Below are positions 1-9,892 of a stretch of 64,000 nucleotides of DNA, piece after piece (the first letter of the stretch is position 1; each line of letters begins with the position of its first letter). The position numbers and the translations under genes were made by a program. The notes under the pieces are model-generated. The model was not told the origin of the DNA, made no database searches, and worked only from the letters and a program-made list of their open reading frames with translations. This DNA is from Thalassia testudinum (taxonomy: Eukaryota > Streptophyta > Magnoliopsida > Alismatales > Hydrocharitaceae): NCBI GenBank assembly GCA_037157565.1, contig JAZHRO010000012.1:57651501-57715500 (forward strand), read 5' to 3'.

Positions 1-718
1 TCCAGACATCTTACTGACAGTCCAGACGTCTTAAAAGGCTAAAAAAAGAACAGGTCTTACAGGTATTGTGGTCAAACAACGATAAGAGTCGGAGGGAGTC
101 GCCAGAGCTCGAGGAGCTATTCGGCCGGATGAGGAAAGAGGAAATTGGGAATTTTCCGGCTGAATTCGAGTCTGAGGCACTCGGCCTTATCTGAGGGGTC
201 TTTTATAGGCCTCTGGAGGGTGTTTTAAGCTTGGGAAGCAAGCTTCCAAGCTTGGAATGTCGCTGGAATTGGGAGCTCTATGATACTATAATCTCTCATG
301 CTTTCGCATGAGAGATTGGGAAGGTTTTGGGGCTCATGGACGTATTCAATTGGAAGAGGACTCCTTAAGGAATCTCCCTTCCAATTTTGGAAGGGATTGA
401 TTGATCAGAGGAGTTCTCTTCAATCAAAGGTCATCGGAGTTGGAGTAGGATTTCATGGTAGTAGGGACCTTTTTGTGAAGAAGACAAAAAATTGGGGGGC
501 TATTTATAAGATATTCAAAAGTTAAGAGCATGAGTGCGCGATAAAAGAATCTGACAGGATAAAATTGTAAACTATGTCAAGATGATCTCAGAATGGGCCC
601 AAATTTTGGTACAAACCTAATTTAGACATGAGGAATTCAATGGTGAAGTTGGATTTTGGTTTTGACCTACTTTGATTGGGTAATTTATGCAAAAACTTAA
701 ATTAGAGCAAATGTTTGT
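1..718. other. Non-genic stretch with a GACGTC-repeat remnant
   Basis: No gene is recognised here. The first 35 bases contain decayed and intact copies of the CCAGACGTC motif that fills the solo LTRs further right, so the window probably opens inside or beside another copy of that LTR family. The rest is moderately AT-rich unique sequence with a short hairpin and an AAGCTT-rich imperfect palindrome near 228-256. Confidence 0.4.
290..317. repeat. Perfect 11-bp hairpin
   Basis: AATCTCTCATG is followed by the loop CTTTCG and the exact reverse complement CATGAGAGATT. Function is unknown; it could be a footprint or a small fold-back. Confidence 0.75.
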
Positions 719-1691
719 CTAGGACTCTATTTTGGGTCAAGACGGGTTTTGATGGTCAAATTGAATGTACCAAACCCTAGAGAATATTTTTATATGATTT
801 TTAGAGGGTTAAGATGAATTTTATCATGACCAGAACCTCAATTAATTAAGAAGGTCTATTTTTAGGATTTCAGATATTCATTAATTCTTATAACGCATGA
901 AAACCCTTTTCTGTCTGTTCTAACCTACTTATTAAACTCGTAAGATCATTTGACCCTTAATTAACCCCTGAGAAAACCCACGGTTATTCTGCATTCATGA
1001 TATGCTGGTAAAATTACAGTTTTAGCCTTGATTTCTTGTCTCTCTCAAAATGATTATGCGATGAATTAGGGCTCTCTGGCGGTTATGTAGGAGAATTTAA
1101 TGACTTTATCAGATCAAATTGAGCTAGTTATGGCTCATGATAGTGTTCTCATCATACCCTCATGCCTAGCTTTTGTTAGTCCCTTAGCAAAATCTCATGG
1201 AATTAACTCAAATTCTAGACCATGTCTTTTTATGCTCAGATTTCTGCTGTGTGCTTTCTTTTGTAGATTAGGTCAGAATGCCAATAGTAGGCCTAGAGGT
1301 ACTCAGGTACCAACCAGGATCTGGACCTGACTAGCTCTAGCCTCAGTCTGCCACGAAGGTTTTTAAGGCCCACAGGAACTATCCTAAGGTTCGTTGAACT
1401 CCGTAGTTAAAGCACCCGTGCTTAGAACATGTTTACTCCCGGTTCAGTTTGCAGTGCGTTTTTGTAAGAGATAGAAGAATTTTTTTGCATTTTTGGAGAG
1501 CTTTCTCTCTCTTTTCTTTTCTTTATTTCTATCTTCGGATTGGCTTTACAACATGGTCTGTATCGGATTCCTAGCTCCCACCATCAATCTTCGTAGGGTC
1601 CCTGGCAATTGATGCTTCAAGATAGCACCGCCCATGGCAACCCCCAAAACCTTGGCTTTCGACACTTTGAGATAGTGTAACGAACGCGTGC

Positions 1692-2600
1692 CCCAGACGT
1701 CTTTTAAGACGTCTGGGAGGAGGCCCAGACGTCGGTCCAGACGTCTGGGATCACATCCAGACGTCTGAACAGATGCCTGGGATCGTTTCCAGACGTCTGG
1801 AAAACAGTTATTTTCGCACGGGAGAGTCGTCTGCGCGCCTGTGCGCGCAGACCCGCGATTCCTCTCTCTCTCTTTTTCCCTCTCTCTCTCTGCGGCTGCA
1901 GGCGGCCTGCCACCCCCTCTCTCCTCCTCGCGCGGCCTTAAAAGGGCCACGCCTCCCCTCCCGTCTCCACAGTCTCCTCCTTCTTCTCCTTCCTGTGCGC
2001 GAGAGCGAGCGGACGCGAGGGCGGCAGCAACGGCCGCAGTGAGCGCGGAGGTGCGGCGTGCGAGGGCGGAGCTCTGCCGTGAGGGCGAGCTCGCCGGAGT
2101 GGCTTGGCCGGCCGGCGGAGGGCGCAGGGGGCGCGGAACGACGTGGAGAGGGACCTGCTGCGGTTTGAGCAGCAGGAGCGCGAGGTGCGACGCGGGCGGC
2201 GTCACGAGTAGAGTCCGGGTCGTGCCTTGATTCTGGAAAAATTTCCAGAATCAGACGTCTGGGTTGACAGCCAGACGGCGAGATAGACGTCTTGAAGCTC
2301 ATACAGACGTCTGAAAGGTGAGTTTACCGCCTTCTCCTTCCTTCCTGTCGGCTGACCGTACTGAGGGAGGGAGTCGGCTGTGCGCAGGTTCGCTGACTCG
2401 CCATCCCTTGCGAATCAGACGTCTGGAAGTTGTACCAGACGGCGGGAGTGACCTCCAGACGTCCTGAGTGACCACCGGACGTCTGGGAGCTAGGCCAGAC
2501 GTCCCCGCAGACTTCTGGACGTCTGGGAAACCACGCTGAACAGGTAATTCTCTGATCCACTTTGTAAGACGTCTGGAAGAAGTTCCAGACGTCTGATTTT
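1692..2600. repeat. GACGTC palindrome clusters in solo LTR copy A
   Basis: About 16 GACGTC sites, mostly within the 12-bp palindrome CCAGACGTCTGG or a close variant, in three clusters (about 1692-1800, 2262-2312, 2418-2600) around a CT/GC-rich core. Two sites in the first cluster face each other across TTTTAA, forming a longer near-perfect inverted repeat. Confidence 0.9.
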
Positions 2601-2889
2601 GCACAGTATCGTCTTTTTCGACCCGTTTAGACCCGTTCGGGCTCCGTTTTCCGCGATTCGAGTTGCATTCTTTTCAGAATTAATTCCTCTACCCGTCTAC
2701 AGTAGCTATACACTGTTTTGAGACACTCCTTGTGTTTGATCCTTGTGATAGGACCTCGTTCGGTTGCAGTCTTGAGAGTCGCGGAGGCACGCGGGATTCC
2801 CGATCACGCCCCCATTACTCCCGTTGTACCTGGTAGAGTGGCTTTAAGTATTAATAAAATCTGTTAAAGTATGAAACCATAACTAGAAC

Positions 2890-3016
2890 CTAGGACATTG
2901 CATGAATCCTAGGAATCAGAAATATATGGAATGATAGTTCTTAGGTGTTGCATGAATCCTAGGGCCGGAAAACTAGATTGTATGATAGACCCTAGGATAT
3001 GGCATGAATCCTAGGA
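2890..3016. repeat. CATGAATCCTAGG minisatellite in solo LTR copy A
   Basis: Three degenerate units of about 52-54 bp, each containing CATGAATCCTAGG and a GATAG-type spacer. The same minisatellite occurs at 8420-8546 and 47937-48085. Confidence 0.75.
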
Positions 3017-4646
3017 TGGAAAAACTAGTGGAATGTATAATACTGCAGTCTTGGAAAAATGGAAAGGAATATATGAAGCTGCCTGTAAATTGAATTCACA
3101 GCTGCCTGTTATGAATAAAGAAACATGATTGGGATCATGGTTTGTAAGAACGTGAAACTGGAAAGTAAGACATAAGATGTTCTGGAACCCTACGGGGAAG
3201 TAGGAGTAGAACTCCTGGAAAGCGAATGGAATAGACTTGGGGAAGTGAGCTGGCCCTTGAGTACGGAGTACCAAGGAGAGCGACTGTCCCCCTGTTTAGT
3301 GCAGAGCTGAGCTAGCCGCCCCAGGGACCCGGGGGTTAGGACTGGCCACTCTGTACCGACTTGTTGGCCCTCGTGTACGTAGTACCGAGGAGAGCTAGTA
3401 GTGTTATGAGAGTACTAGCTACCCCACGGATCCCGGGGTTCTGCTAGCCTCCTTCACCGACTTGTTAGGCCCACTAGGGCAAACCAGGGTAGTCAGGCGA
3501 GGGTGCGCGGACTGTGGAGGGGCAAGGCCCCGGTTTGGTTACTGTGGAGGGGTTGGACCCCTGTTACTGAGAGGGCTTGATAGCGAAATATGCGTGATTT
3601 GTAAAAGCAGTTTTTTTAACGTCGTTGTAACACGCGAATCCGCTTTCACTTTTAAAATTTATATCCTAGATAGGGGAGTATCTAGGGTCGTCCAAGGAGG
3701 CAAAGATTGCAATAATGATTCTCTTGCTTGGGATACAATCTCAACTTTCTTTTTAATATTTTTCAATATGTAATTTTTTTGTATTTTGAAAAGACGAGGG
3801 CAAACGGCAGATTGTAGCGAAAAGAACTAACACCTACAAATGATTAAAAATCTAAAAGATAGAAATATCTTCTTCCTAAGCTCACTCTAGGCAAGTGTAG
3901 GCCTAGGGTAATTAGGAAGAAGAGGTGAACTAAGTGCTAGAACCAAAACAAACAACTGCAATAAAAAGCTTAAAAGAAGGCAATTTTTGATTGAGTAGAA
4001 TGAGTGTTCTTTTCAAGGACAAGTAGAGGAAAGCTTCTACAAGAATTGAACAATTTAAAAGCAAGAAAAGAAACACAAATCCTCTTGTAACAATGGTGAA
4101 GAAGGTTGTCTTCTTGCTCCAAGCCTAGCTGCTCCTTGGCTTGAAAAGAGGGCCTCCTTCTTCTACTTCCTTGAGAGCTCCTCCAAGGTGGAAGCTACCA
4201 CCTTTAATGCTCTCTCCAAAGGGGTGGGCGTGCACCACCCTTAAAACTCCTCCAAGGTGGCGTGACCACCTTCAAGATCTCCTCCAAGATCTTCCTTGCC
4301 TGGCTTCTCCTTTGGCTGGCGTGACCCAAGAGAGAAGGGAAGAGGGGAAGGCACCAAGGGGACAGAATATCCCCTTAATCTTCTTCTTCTTCTTCTCTCT
4401 TGGACGTGGGATTCTTGGTGGAATATGAGAGTGAAATGGCTAGCCAAGGATGGCTTGAATGGTGGTGGGTAGTGGTCTTTTTATAGGGTAGGATGGGGGG
4501 TTAAGGTACCCCTTGAAATGGAGGGCTAGGATGGAAGGATGAGGGTGGTTGGTGATCCTATGGCTAGGGTTAGTTGGCGCCACCCCAAGGGGTGTTAAAG
4601 GGGGTGGTTATGGTGGTGTTGGTGTCTTTTGGTGGTGGAGAGACAC

Positions 4647-4670
4647 CCCCATGTTGGCGCCAACATGGGG
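4647..4670. repeat. Perfect 24-bp palindrome centred on GGCGCC
   Basis: The two arms CCCCATGTTGGC and GCCAACATGGGG are exact reverse complements. Other GGCGCC sites occur nearby at about 4577, 4761 and 4794. Confidence 0.85.
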
Positions 4671-4919
4671 TCTTCTAGAAGGAGGGTTAGGTGGATGGTG
4701 GAGATGGATTCAAGGAGGATTGTGTGGTGGAGATGAGGGGGGGATTTTGGAGGGAAAAGTGGCGCCATTAAGGGGTGGTTATGGGTAGTTTTTGGCGCCA
4801 ATTTTAGGTGTATTTTGGAGGTGGTGGGTAGGTTAGGTTGGTGCCAAGTAGGTTAGCTTATGTGGAGCTTAGGTGGAGCTAGTTGGGTAGAGTTGGTAGG
4901 TGGGTTTTTGGGGTAGTAC

Positions 4920-5620
4920 AAGCCAAGGAAGTTGGAGCATAGCTAAGTTAAGCTAAGCTAAGCTAGCTTAGCTAACGGAGGAGTAGAGGAGAAGGTGTTG
5001 GAGCTAGGGTTTGGAGGAGGGAGCTGAGGAGAAGAAGTCTGGAGCTGGAGCTGGAGCTGGCTGCTGCTGAAGAGGCTGGCATGGGGCTACTCTAGCTGGC
5101 TTAGCTTGCTAGTTCTTTGCTAGTTGCTAAGCCAAGCTAAAGTGAGCTAGCTTCTACCAAAATGAGCTAAGGTGAGCTAGGTTTGGTGCTATCGGGGAGA
5201 ATCAAGCTGGTTGAGGCAGCTAAAGTAGCTTAGCTCAACTGAGATGAGCTAAGCTGAATCCCCGGGAGCTGGACTTGAGCTTCCTGAGCTGAGATGAATT
5301 CTTCTTCAGCTGGCTGGAGTTGAGTGGAGCTGGATGTAGCTGGATCTGAGCTGGGGTGAACTCCTGTCAACTCAGCTGAGCTAGCTAGAGCTCCCTGTGA
5401 ACTAGTGGGAGCTGAGGTGAGCTAGACTCAGCTAAGTTGAGCTGGATCTGAGCTGACTTGAGCTAGGGTGAGCTAAGGTGAACTCTCTTGAGCTGCCATC
5501 CAGCTGAGATTAGCTGAATGGAGCTGGGATGAGCTAACCCTAGTTCAAGTAAGCTAGGTTCCAGCTATGGTGAGCTGGATCAAGCTGGGTTCCAACTAGT
5601 CTGGGCTTCTCCTTCACCAA
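4920..5620. repeat. AGCT-dense low-complexity region
   Basis: Roughly 700 bp in which AGCT recurs every 5-20 bases, as GAGCTGAGCT, AAGCTAAGCT and GAGCTGGAGCTGG variants. It is probably an expanded simple repeat inside the nested LTR. Every AGCT is a self-complementary tetranucleotide, so many short palindromes result. Confidence 0.8.
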
Positions 5621-6248
5621 TCGCCTTCTTGAGTGCTAGGGTTTTAGGGATCTGTGAATTTATATATCCCTAACACTCATAAAAACACATTAAAACAACA
5701 ATAAAAAATGCAATGCATGCCTATCCTAATTTATGCCTAAATGCAGCCCAAAAACCCGTTTGCGGAGTAAAATCCTAAGAGCTAGGTTAGTTTAAAGCAT
5801 AAAAATGATGATAAACTGGTGTTTATCAGGGCTCTGCCCTGGTTCCGTGCTGTGCTTTGGGCGCACCCGTTAACGGAAACGACTGACCGCGTGCCAGTGC
5901 GGGCTAGCTACCTGTGCGTTTATCGCGCGTGCCGTAGTCACCGTTACGTCTGTCAGTGACCTTGGGGTGGTTGACTGAGGGTAGGATCACCACGGGGGAC
6001 TCTCCCGGCCAGGAGAGCACCACGTGCTACTTCTACTTTTGGAAAAGACTGCAATCAAGATCGTTCCCACGAGGACATTCGAGATCAAGTAAAGGATCTG
6101 AGAAATAAATGAAATAGTGAGAAAAATTGAAAGATGTGAATAAAGGAAGTAATAGAACATAACAGCTACTGTACACTCTACTGTTGCCTTTAGTTAGTTT
6201 GCCACTCTACTCAGCGTTTTGCTGACGTGTTACACTCGTTACCTTTTT

Positions 6249-7205
6249 CTAGGACTCTATTTTGGGTCAAGACGGGTTTTGATGGTCAAATTGAATGTAC
6301 CAAACCCTAGAGAATATTTTTATATGATTTTTAGAGGGTTAAGATGAATTTTATCATGACCAGAACCTCAATTAATTAAGAAGGTCTATTTTTAGGATTT
6401 CAGATATTCATTAATTCTTATAACGCATGAAAACCCTTTTCTGTCTGTTCTAACCTACTTATTAAACTCGTAAGATCATTTGACCCTTAATTAACCCCTG
6501 AGAAAACCCACGGTTATTCTGCATTCATGATATGCTGGTAAAATTACAGTTTTAGCCTTGATTTCTTGTCTCTCTCAAAATGATTATGCGATGAATTAGG
6601 GCTCTCTGGCGGTTATGTAGGAGAATTTAATGACTTTATCAGATCAAATTGAGCTAGTTATGGCTCATGATAGTGTTCTCATCATACCCTCATGCCTAGC
6701 TTTTGTTAGTCCCTTAGCAAAATCTCATGGAATTAACTCAAATTCTAGACCATGTCTTTTTATGCTCAGATTTCTGCTGTGTGCTTTCTTTTGTAGATTA
6801 GGTCAGAATGCCAATAGTAGGCCTAGAGGTACTCAGGTACCAACCAGGATCTGGACCTGACTAGCTCTAGCCTCAGTCTGCCACGAAGGTTTTTAAGGCC
6901 CACAGGAACTATCCTAAGGTTCGTTGAACTCCGTAGTTAAAGCACCCGTGCTTAGAACATGTTTACTCCCGGTTCAGTTTGCAGTGCGTTTTTGTAAGAG
7001 ATAGAAGAATTTTTTTGCATTTTTGGAGAGCTTTCTCTCTCTTTTCTTTTCTTTATTTCTATCTTCGGATTGGCTTTACAACATGGTCTGTATCGGATTC
7101 CTAGCTCCCACCATCAATCTTCGTAGGGTCCCTGGCAATTGATGCTTCAAGATAGCACCGCCCATGGCAACCCCCAAAACCTTGGCTTTCGACACTTTGA
7201 GATAG
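6249..7205. repeat. Duplicated left flank of the solo LTR
   Basis: A near-identical copy of 719-1675, the genomic sequence originally to the left of the LTR insertion. It contains no recognisable gene. It ends with GATAG, the left target-site duplication. Confidence 0.85.
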
Positions 7206-7221
7206 TGTAACGAACGCGTGC

Positions 7222-8130
7222 CCCAGACGTCTTTTAAGACGTCTGGGAGGAGGCCCAGACGTCGGTCCAGACGTCTGGGATCACATCCAGACGTCTGAAC
7301 AGATGCCTGGGATCGTTTCCAGACGTCTGGAAAACAGTTATTTTCGCACGGGAGAGTCGTCTGCGCGCCTGTGCGCGCAGACCCGCGATTCCTCTCTCTC
7401 TCTTTTTCCCTCTCTCTCTCTGCGGCTGCAGGCGGCCTGCCACCCCCTCTCTCCTCCTCGCGCGGCCTTAAAAGGGCCACGCCTCCCCTCCCGTCTCCAC
7501 AGTCTCCTCCTTCTTCTCCTTCCTGTGCGCGAGAGCGAGCGGACGCGAGGGCGGCAGCAACGGCCGCAGTGAGCGCGGAGGTGCGGCGTGCGAGGGCGGA
7601 GCTCTGCCGTGAGGGCGAGCTCGCCGGAGTGGCTTGGCCGGCCGGCGGAGGGCGCAGGGGGCGCGGAACGACGTGGAGAGGGACCTGCTGCGGTTTGAGC
7701 AGCAGGAGCGCGAGGTGCGACGCGGGCGGCGTCACGAGTAGAGTCCGGGTCGTGCCTTGATTCTGGAAAAATTTCCAGAATCAGACGTCTGGGTTGACAG
7801 CCAGACGGCGAGATAGACGTCTTGAAGCTCATACAGACGTCTGAAAGGTGAGTTTACCGCCTTCTCCTTCCTTCCTGTCGGCTGACCGTACTGAGGGAGG
7901 GAGTCGGCTGTGCGCAGGTTCGCTGACTCGCCATCCCTTGCGAATCAGACGTCTGGAAGTTGTACCAGACGGCGGGAGTGACCTCCAGACGTCCTGAGTG
8001 ACCACCGGACGTCTGGGAGCTAGGCCAGACGTCCCCGCAGACTTCTGGACGTCTGGGAAACCACGCTGAACAGGTAATTCTCTGATCCACTTTGTAAGAC
8101 GTCTGGAAGAAGTTCCAGACGTCTGATTTT
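7222..8130. repeat. GACGTC palindrome clusters in solo LTR copy B
   Basis: The same 16 or so GACGTC sites as copy A, in three clusters at about 7222-7330, 7792-7842 and 7948-8130. GACGTC is the core of the plant bZIP C-box; that it acts here as a binding site is inference. Confidence 0.9.
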
Positions 8131-8419
8131 GCACAGTATCGTCTTTTTCGACCCGTTTAGACCCGTTCGGGCTCCGTTTTCCGCGATTCGAGTTGCATTC
8201 TTTTCAGAATTAATTCCTCTACCCGTCTACAGTAGCTATACACTGTTTTGAGACACTCCTTGTGTTTGATCCTTGTGATAGGACCTCGTTCGGTTGCAGT
8301 CTTGAGAGTCGCGGAGGCACGCGGGATTCCCGATCACGCCCCCATTACTCCCGTTGTACCTGGTAGAGTGGCTTTAAGTATTAATAAAATCTGTTAAAGT
8401 ATGAAACCATAACTAGAAC

Positions 8420-8546
8420 CTAGGACATTGCATGAATCCTAGGAATCAGAAATATATGGAATGATAGTTCTTAGGTGTTGCATGAATCCTAGGGCCGGAA
8501 AACTAGATTGTATGATAGACCCTAGGATATGGCATGAATCCTAGGA
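8420..8546. repeat. CATGAATCCTAGG minisatellite in solo LTR copy B
   Basis: Three degenerate units of about 52-54 bp, equivalent to those at 2890-3016. Confidence 0.75.
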
Positions 8547-9892
8547 TGGAAAAACTAGTGGAATGTATAATACTGCAGTCTTGGAAAAATGGAAAGGAAT
8601 ATATGAAGCTGCCTGTAAATTGAATTCACAGCTGCCTGTTATGAATAAAGAAACATGATTGGGATCATGGTTTGTAAGAACGTGAAACTGGAAAGTAAGA
8701 CATAAGATGTTCTGGAACCCTACGGGGAAGTAGGAGTAGAACTCCTGGAAAGCGAATGGAATAGACTTGGGGAAGTGAGCTGGCCCTTGAGTACGGAGTA
8801 CCAAGGAGAGCGACTGTCCCCCTGTTTAGTGCAGAGCTGAGCTAGCCGCCCCAGGGACCCGGGGGTTAGGACTGGCCACTCTGTACCGACTTGTTGGCCC
8901 TCGTGTACGTAGTACCGAGGAGAGCTAGTAGTGTTAGGAGAGTACTAGCTACCCCACGGGCCTCGGGGTTCTGCTAGCCTCCTTCACCGACTTGTTAGGC
9001 CCACTAGGGCAAACCAGGGTAGTCAGGCGAGGGTGCGCGGACTGTGGAGGGGCAAGGCCCCGGTTTGGTTACTGTGGAGGGGTTGGACCCCTGTTACTGA
9101 GAGGGCTTTGCCCTGGTTCCGTGCTGTGCTTTGGACGCACCCGTTAACGGAAACGACTGACCGCGTGCCAGTGCGGGCTAGCTACCTGTGCGTTTATCGC
9201 GCGTGCCGTAGTCACCGTTACGTCTGTCAGTGACCTTGGGGTGGTTGACTGAGGGTAGGATCACCACGGGGGACTCTCCCGGCCAGGAGAGCACCACGTG
9301 CTACTTCTACTTTTGGAAAAGACTTCAATCAAGATCGTTCCCACGAGGACATTCGAGATCAAGTAAAGGATCTGAGAAATAAATGAAATAGTGAGAAAAA
9401 TTGAAAGATGTGAATAAAGGAAGTAATAGAACATAACAGCTACTGTACACTCTACTGTTGCCTTTAGTTAGTTTGCCACTCTACTCAGCGTTTTGCTGAC
9501 GTGTTACACTCGTTACCTTTTTCAGGACCAGGTGTTGAGCAGCCGGGGTCGGCGGCTGCAGAGGACGCTGGGCCGAGTAGGGTCCAGTAGAGTTTACCAC
9601 AGTCTTTTGCACCTCTTTTGTTTCTGTTCTAGTGAATAGTTTTGTTTCAGCTGTACTTTCCTTACCTGCAGTTCTTGTTATATGATAAATGTTGTTCTAC
9701 TGTTGTGGTGGTACCTACTGTAGTAGTTTCTTTCCTTACTGCTGTACTTTCTTACTGTCAGTTATACTCATGCTGAATGTGGTTTATTTTACTGTCTTTT
9801 GGTTACTTCCTCGTTGGACGACTAGGTCTTGGGATTAGTCGAGTCGGTCCGGTTCTCGTGTCTCGTAGGGACTCGGGAACCGGGTCGTTACA

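Larger units (their letters stand above)
3578..5828. mobile_element. Nested solo LTR (2,251 bp) with 5-bp TSD GGGCT
   Basis: The element starts TGATAGCG and ends GTTTATCA, giving TGATA/TATCA termini. GGGCT flanks it at 3573-3577 and 5829-5833. Copy B keeps the uninterrupted site, which defines the ends exactly. No primer-binding site, polypurine tract or coding domain is visible, so a solo LTR is the best reading. Read from the minus strand it starts TGATAAACACC, which may be its true orientation. Inside are several GGCGCC palindromes and a dense AGCT-rich section. Confidence 0.85.
1676..6249. mobile_element. Solo LTR, duplicated copy A, 3'-truncated and interrupted
   Basis: It begins TGTAACGA directly after GATAG and matches copy B (7206-9892) base for base except for a few changes. 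It stops about 370 bp short of the true LTR end, where the tandem-duplication junction lies. A second LTR (3578-5828) is inserted in it. It holds the GACGTC array, a CT-rich and GC-rich core and the CATGAATCCTAGG minisatellite seen in the other copies. Open frames in the GC-rich core have no recognisable domain and are not called as genes. Confidence 0.85.
719..9523. repeat. Direct tandem duplication, 3,275-bp unit
   Basis: Copy A runs 719-6249 and copy B 6249-9523. After removing a 2,251-bp nested LTR and its 5-bp TSD from copy A, both units are 3,275 bp. They appear almost identical by eye, with only scattered substitutions, for example near 3427/8937 and 6056/9325. Each unit contains 957 bp of left flank followed by most of a solo LTR. 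The internal junction joins the sequence before AGGACCAGG to the left-flank CTAGGACTC with about 2 bp of microhomology, which suggests a non-homologous duplication. The duplication is recent relative to the LTR insertion. An assembly artefact cannot be excluded from sequence alone, but the insertion found only in copy A argues against a simple one. Confidence 0.92.
7206..9892. mobile_element. Complete solo LTR (2,687 bp), TSD GATAG
   Basis: It begins TGTAACGA and ends TCGTTACA, an 8-bp perfect terminal inverted repeat, flanked by GATAG at 7201-7205 and 9893-9897. It is the intact version of copy A and a relative of the LTR at 46746-49535. No internal retroelement region lies between or beside the copies, consistent with LTR-LTR recombination. 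The length and ends suit a long-LTR Ty3/gypsy element, but the lineage cannot be fixed without coding sequence. A GAGTACGGAGTACC-type duplicated motif occurs near 8789 and again in altered form near 8905. Confidence 0.93.

Noticed and set aside
1546..2302. Long overlapping open frames on both strands in the GC-rich part of the solo LTR
   Set aside because: They are low-complexity Arg/Pro/Ser-rich translations of a CT/GC-rich LTR core, lack domains, and recur only because the LTR is duplicated (7076-7832).
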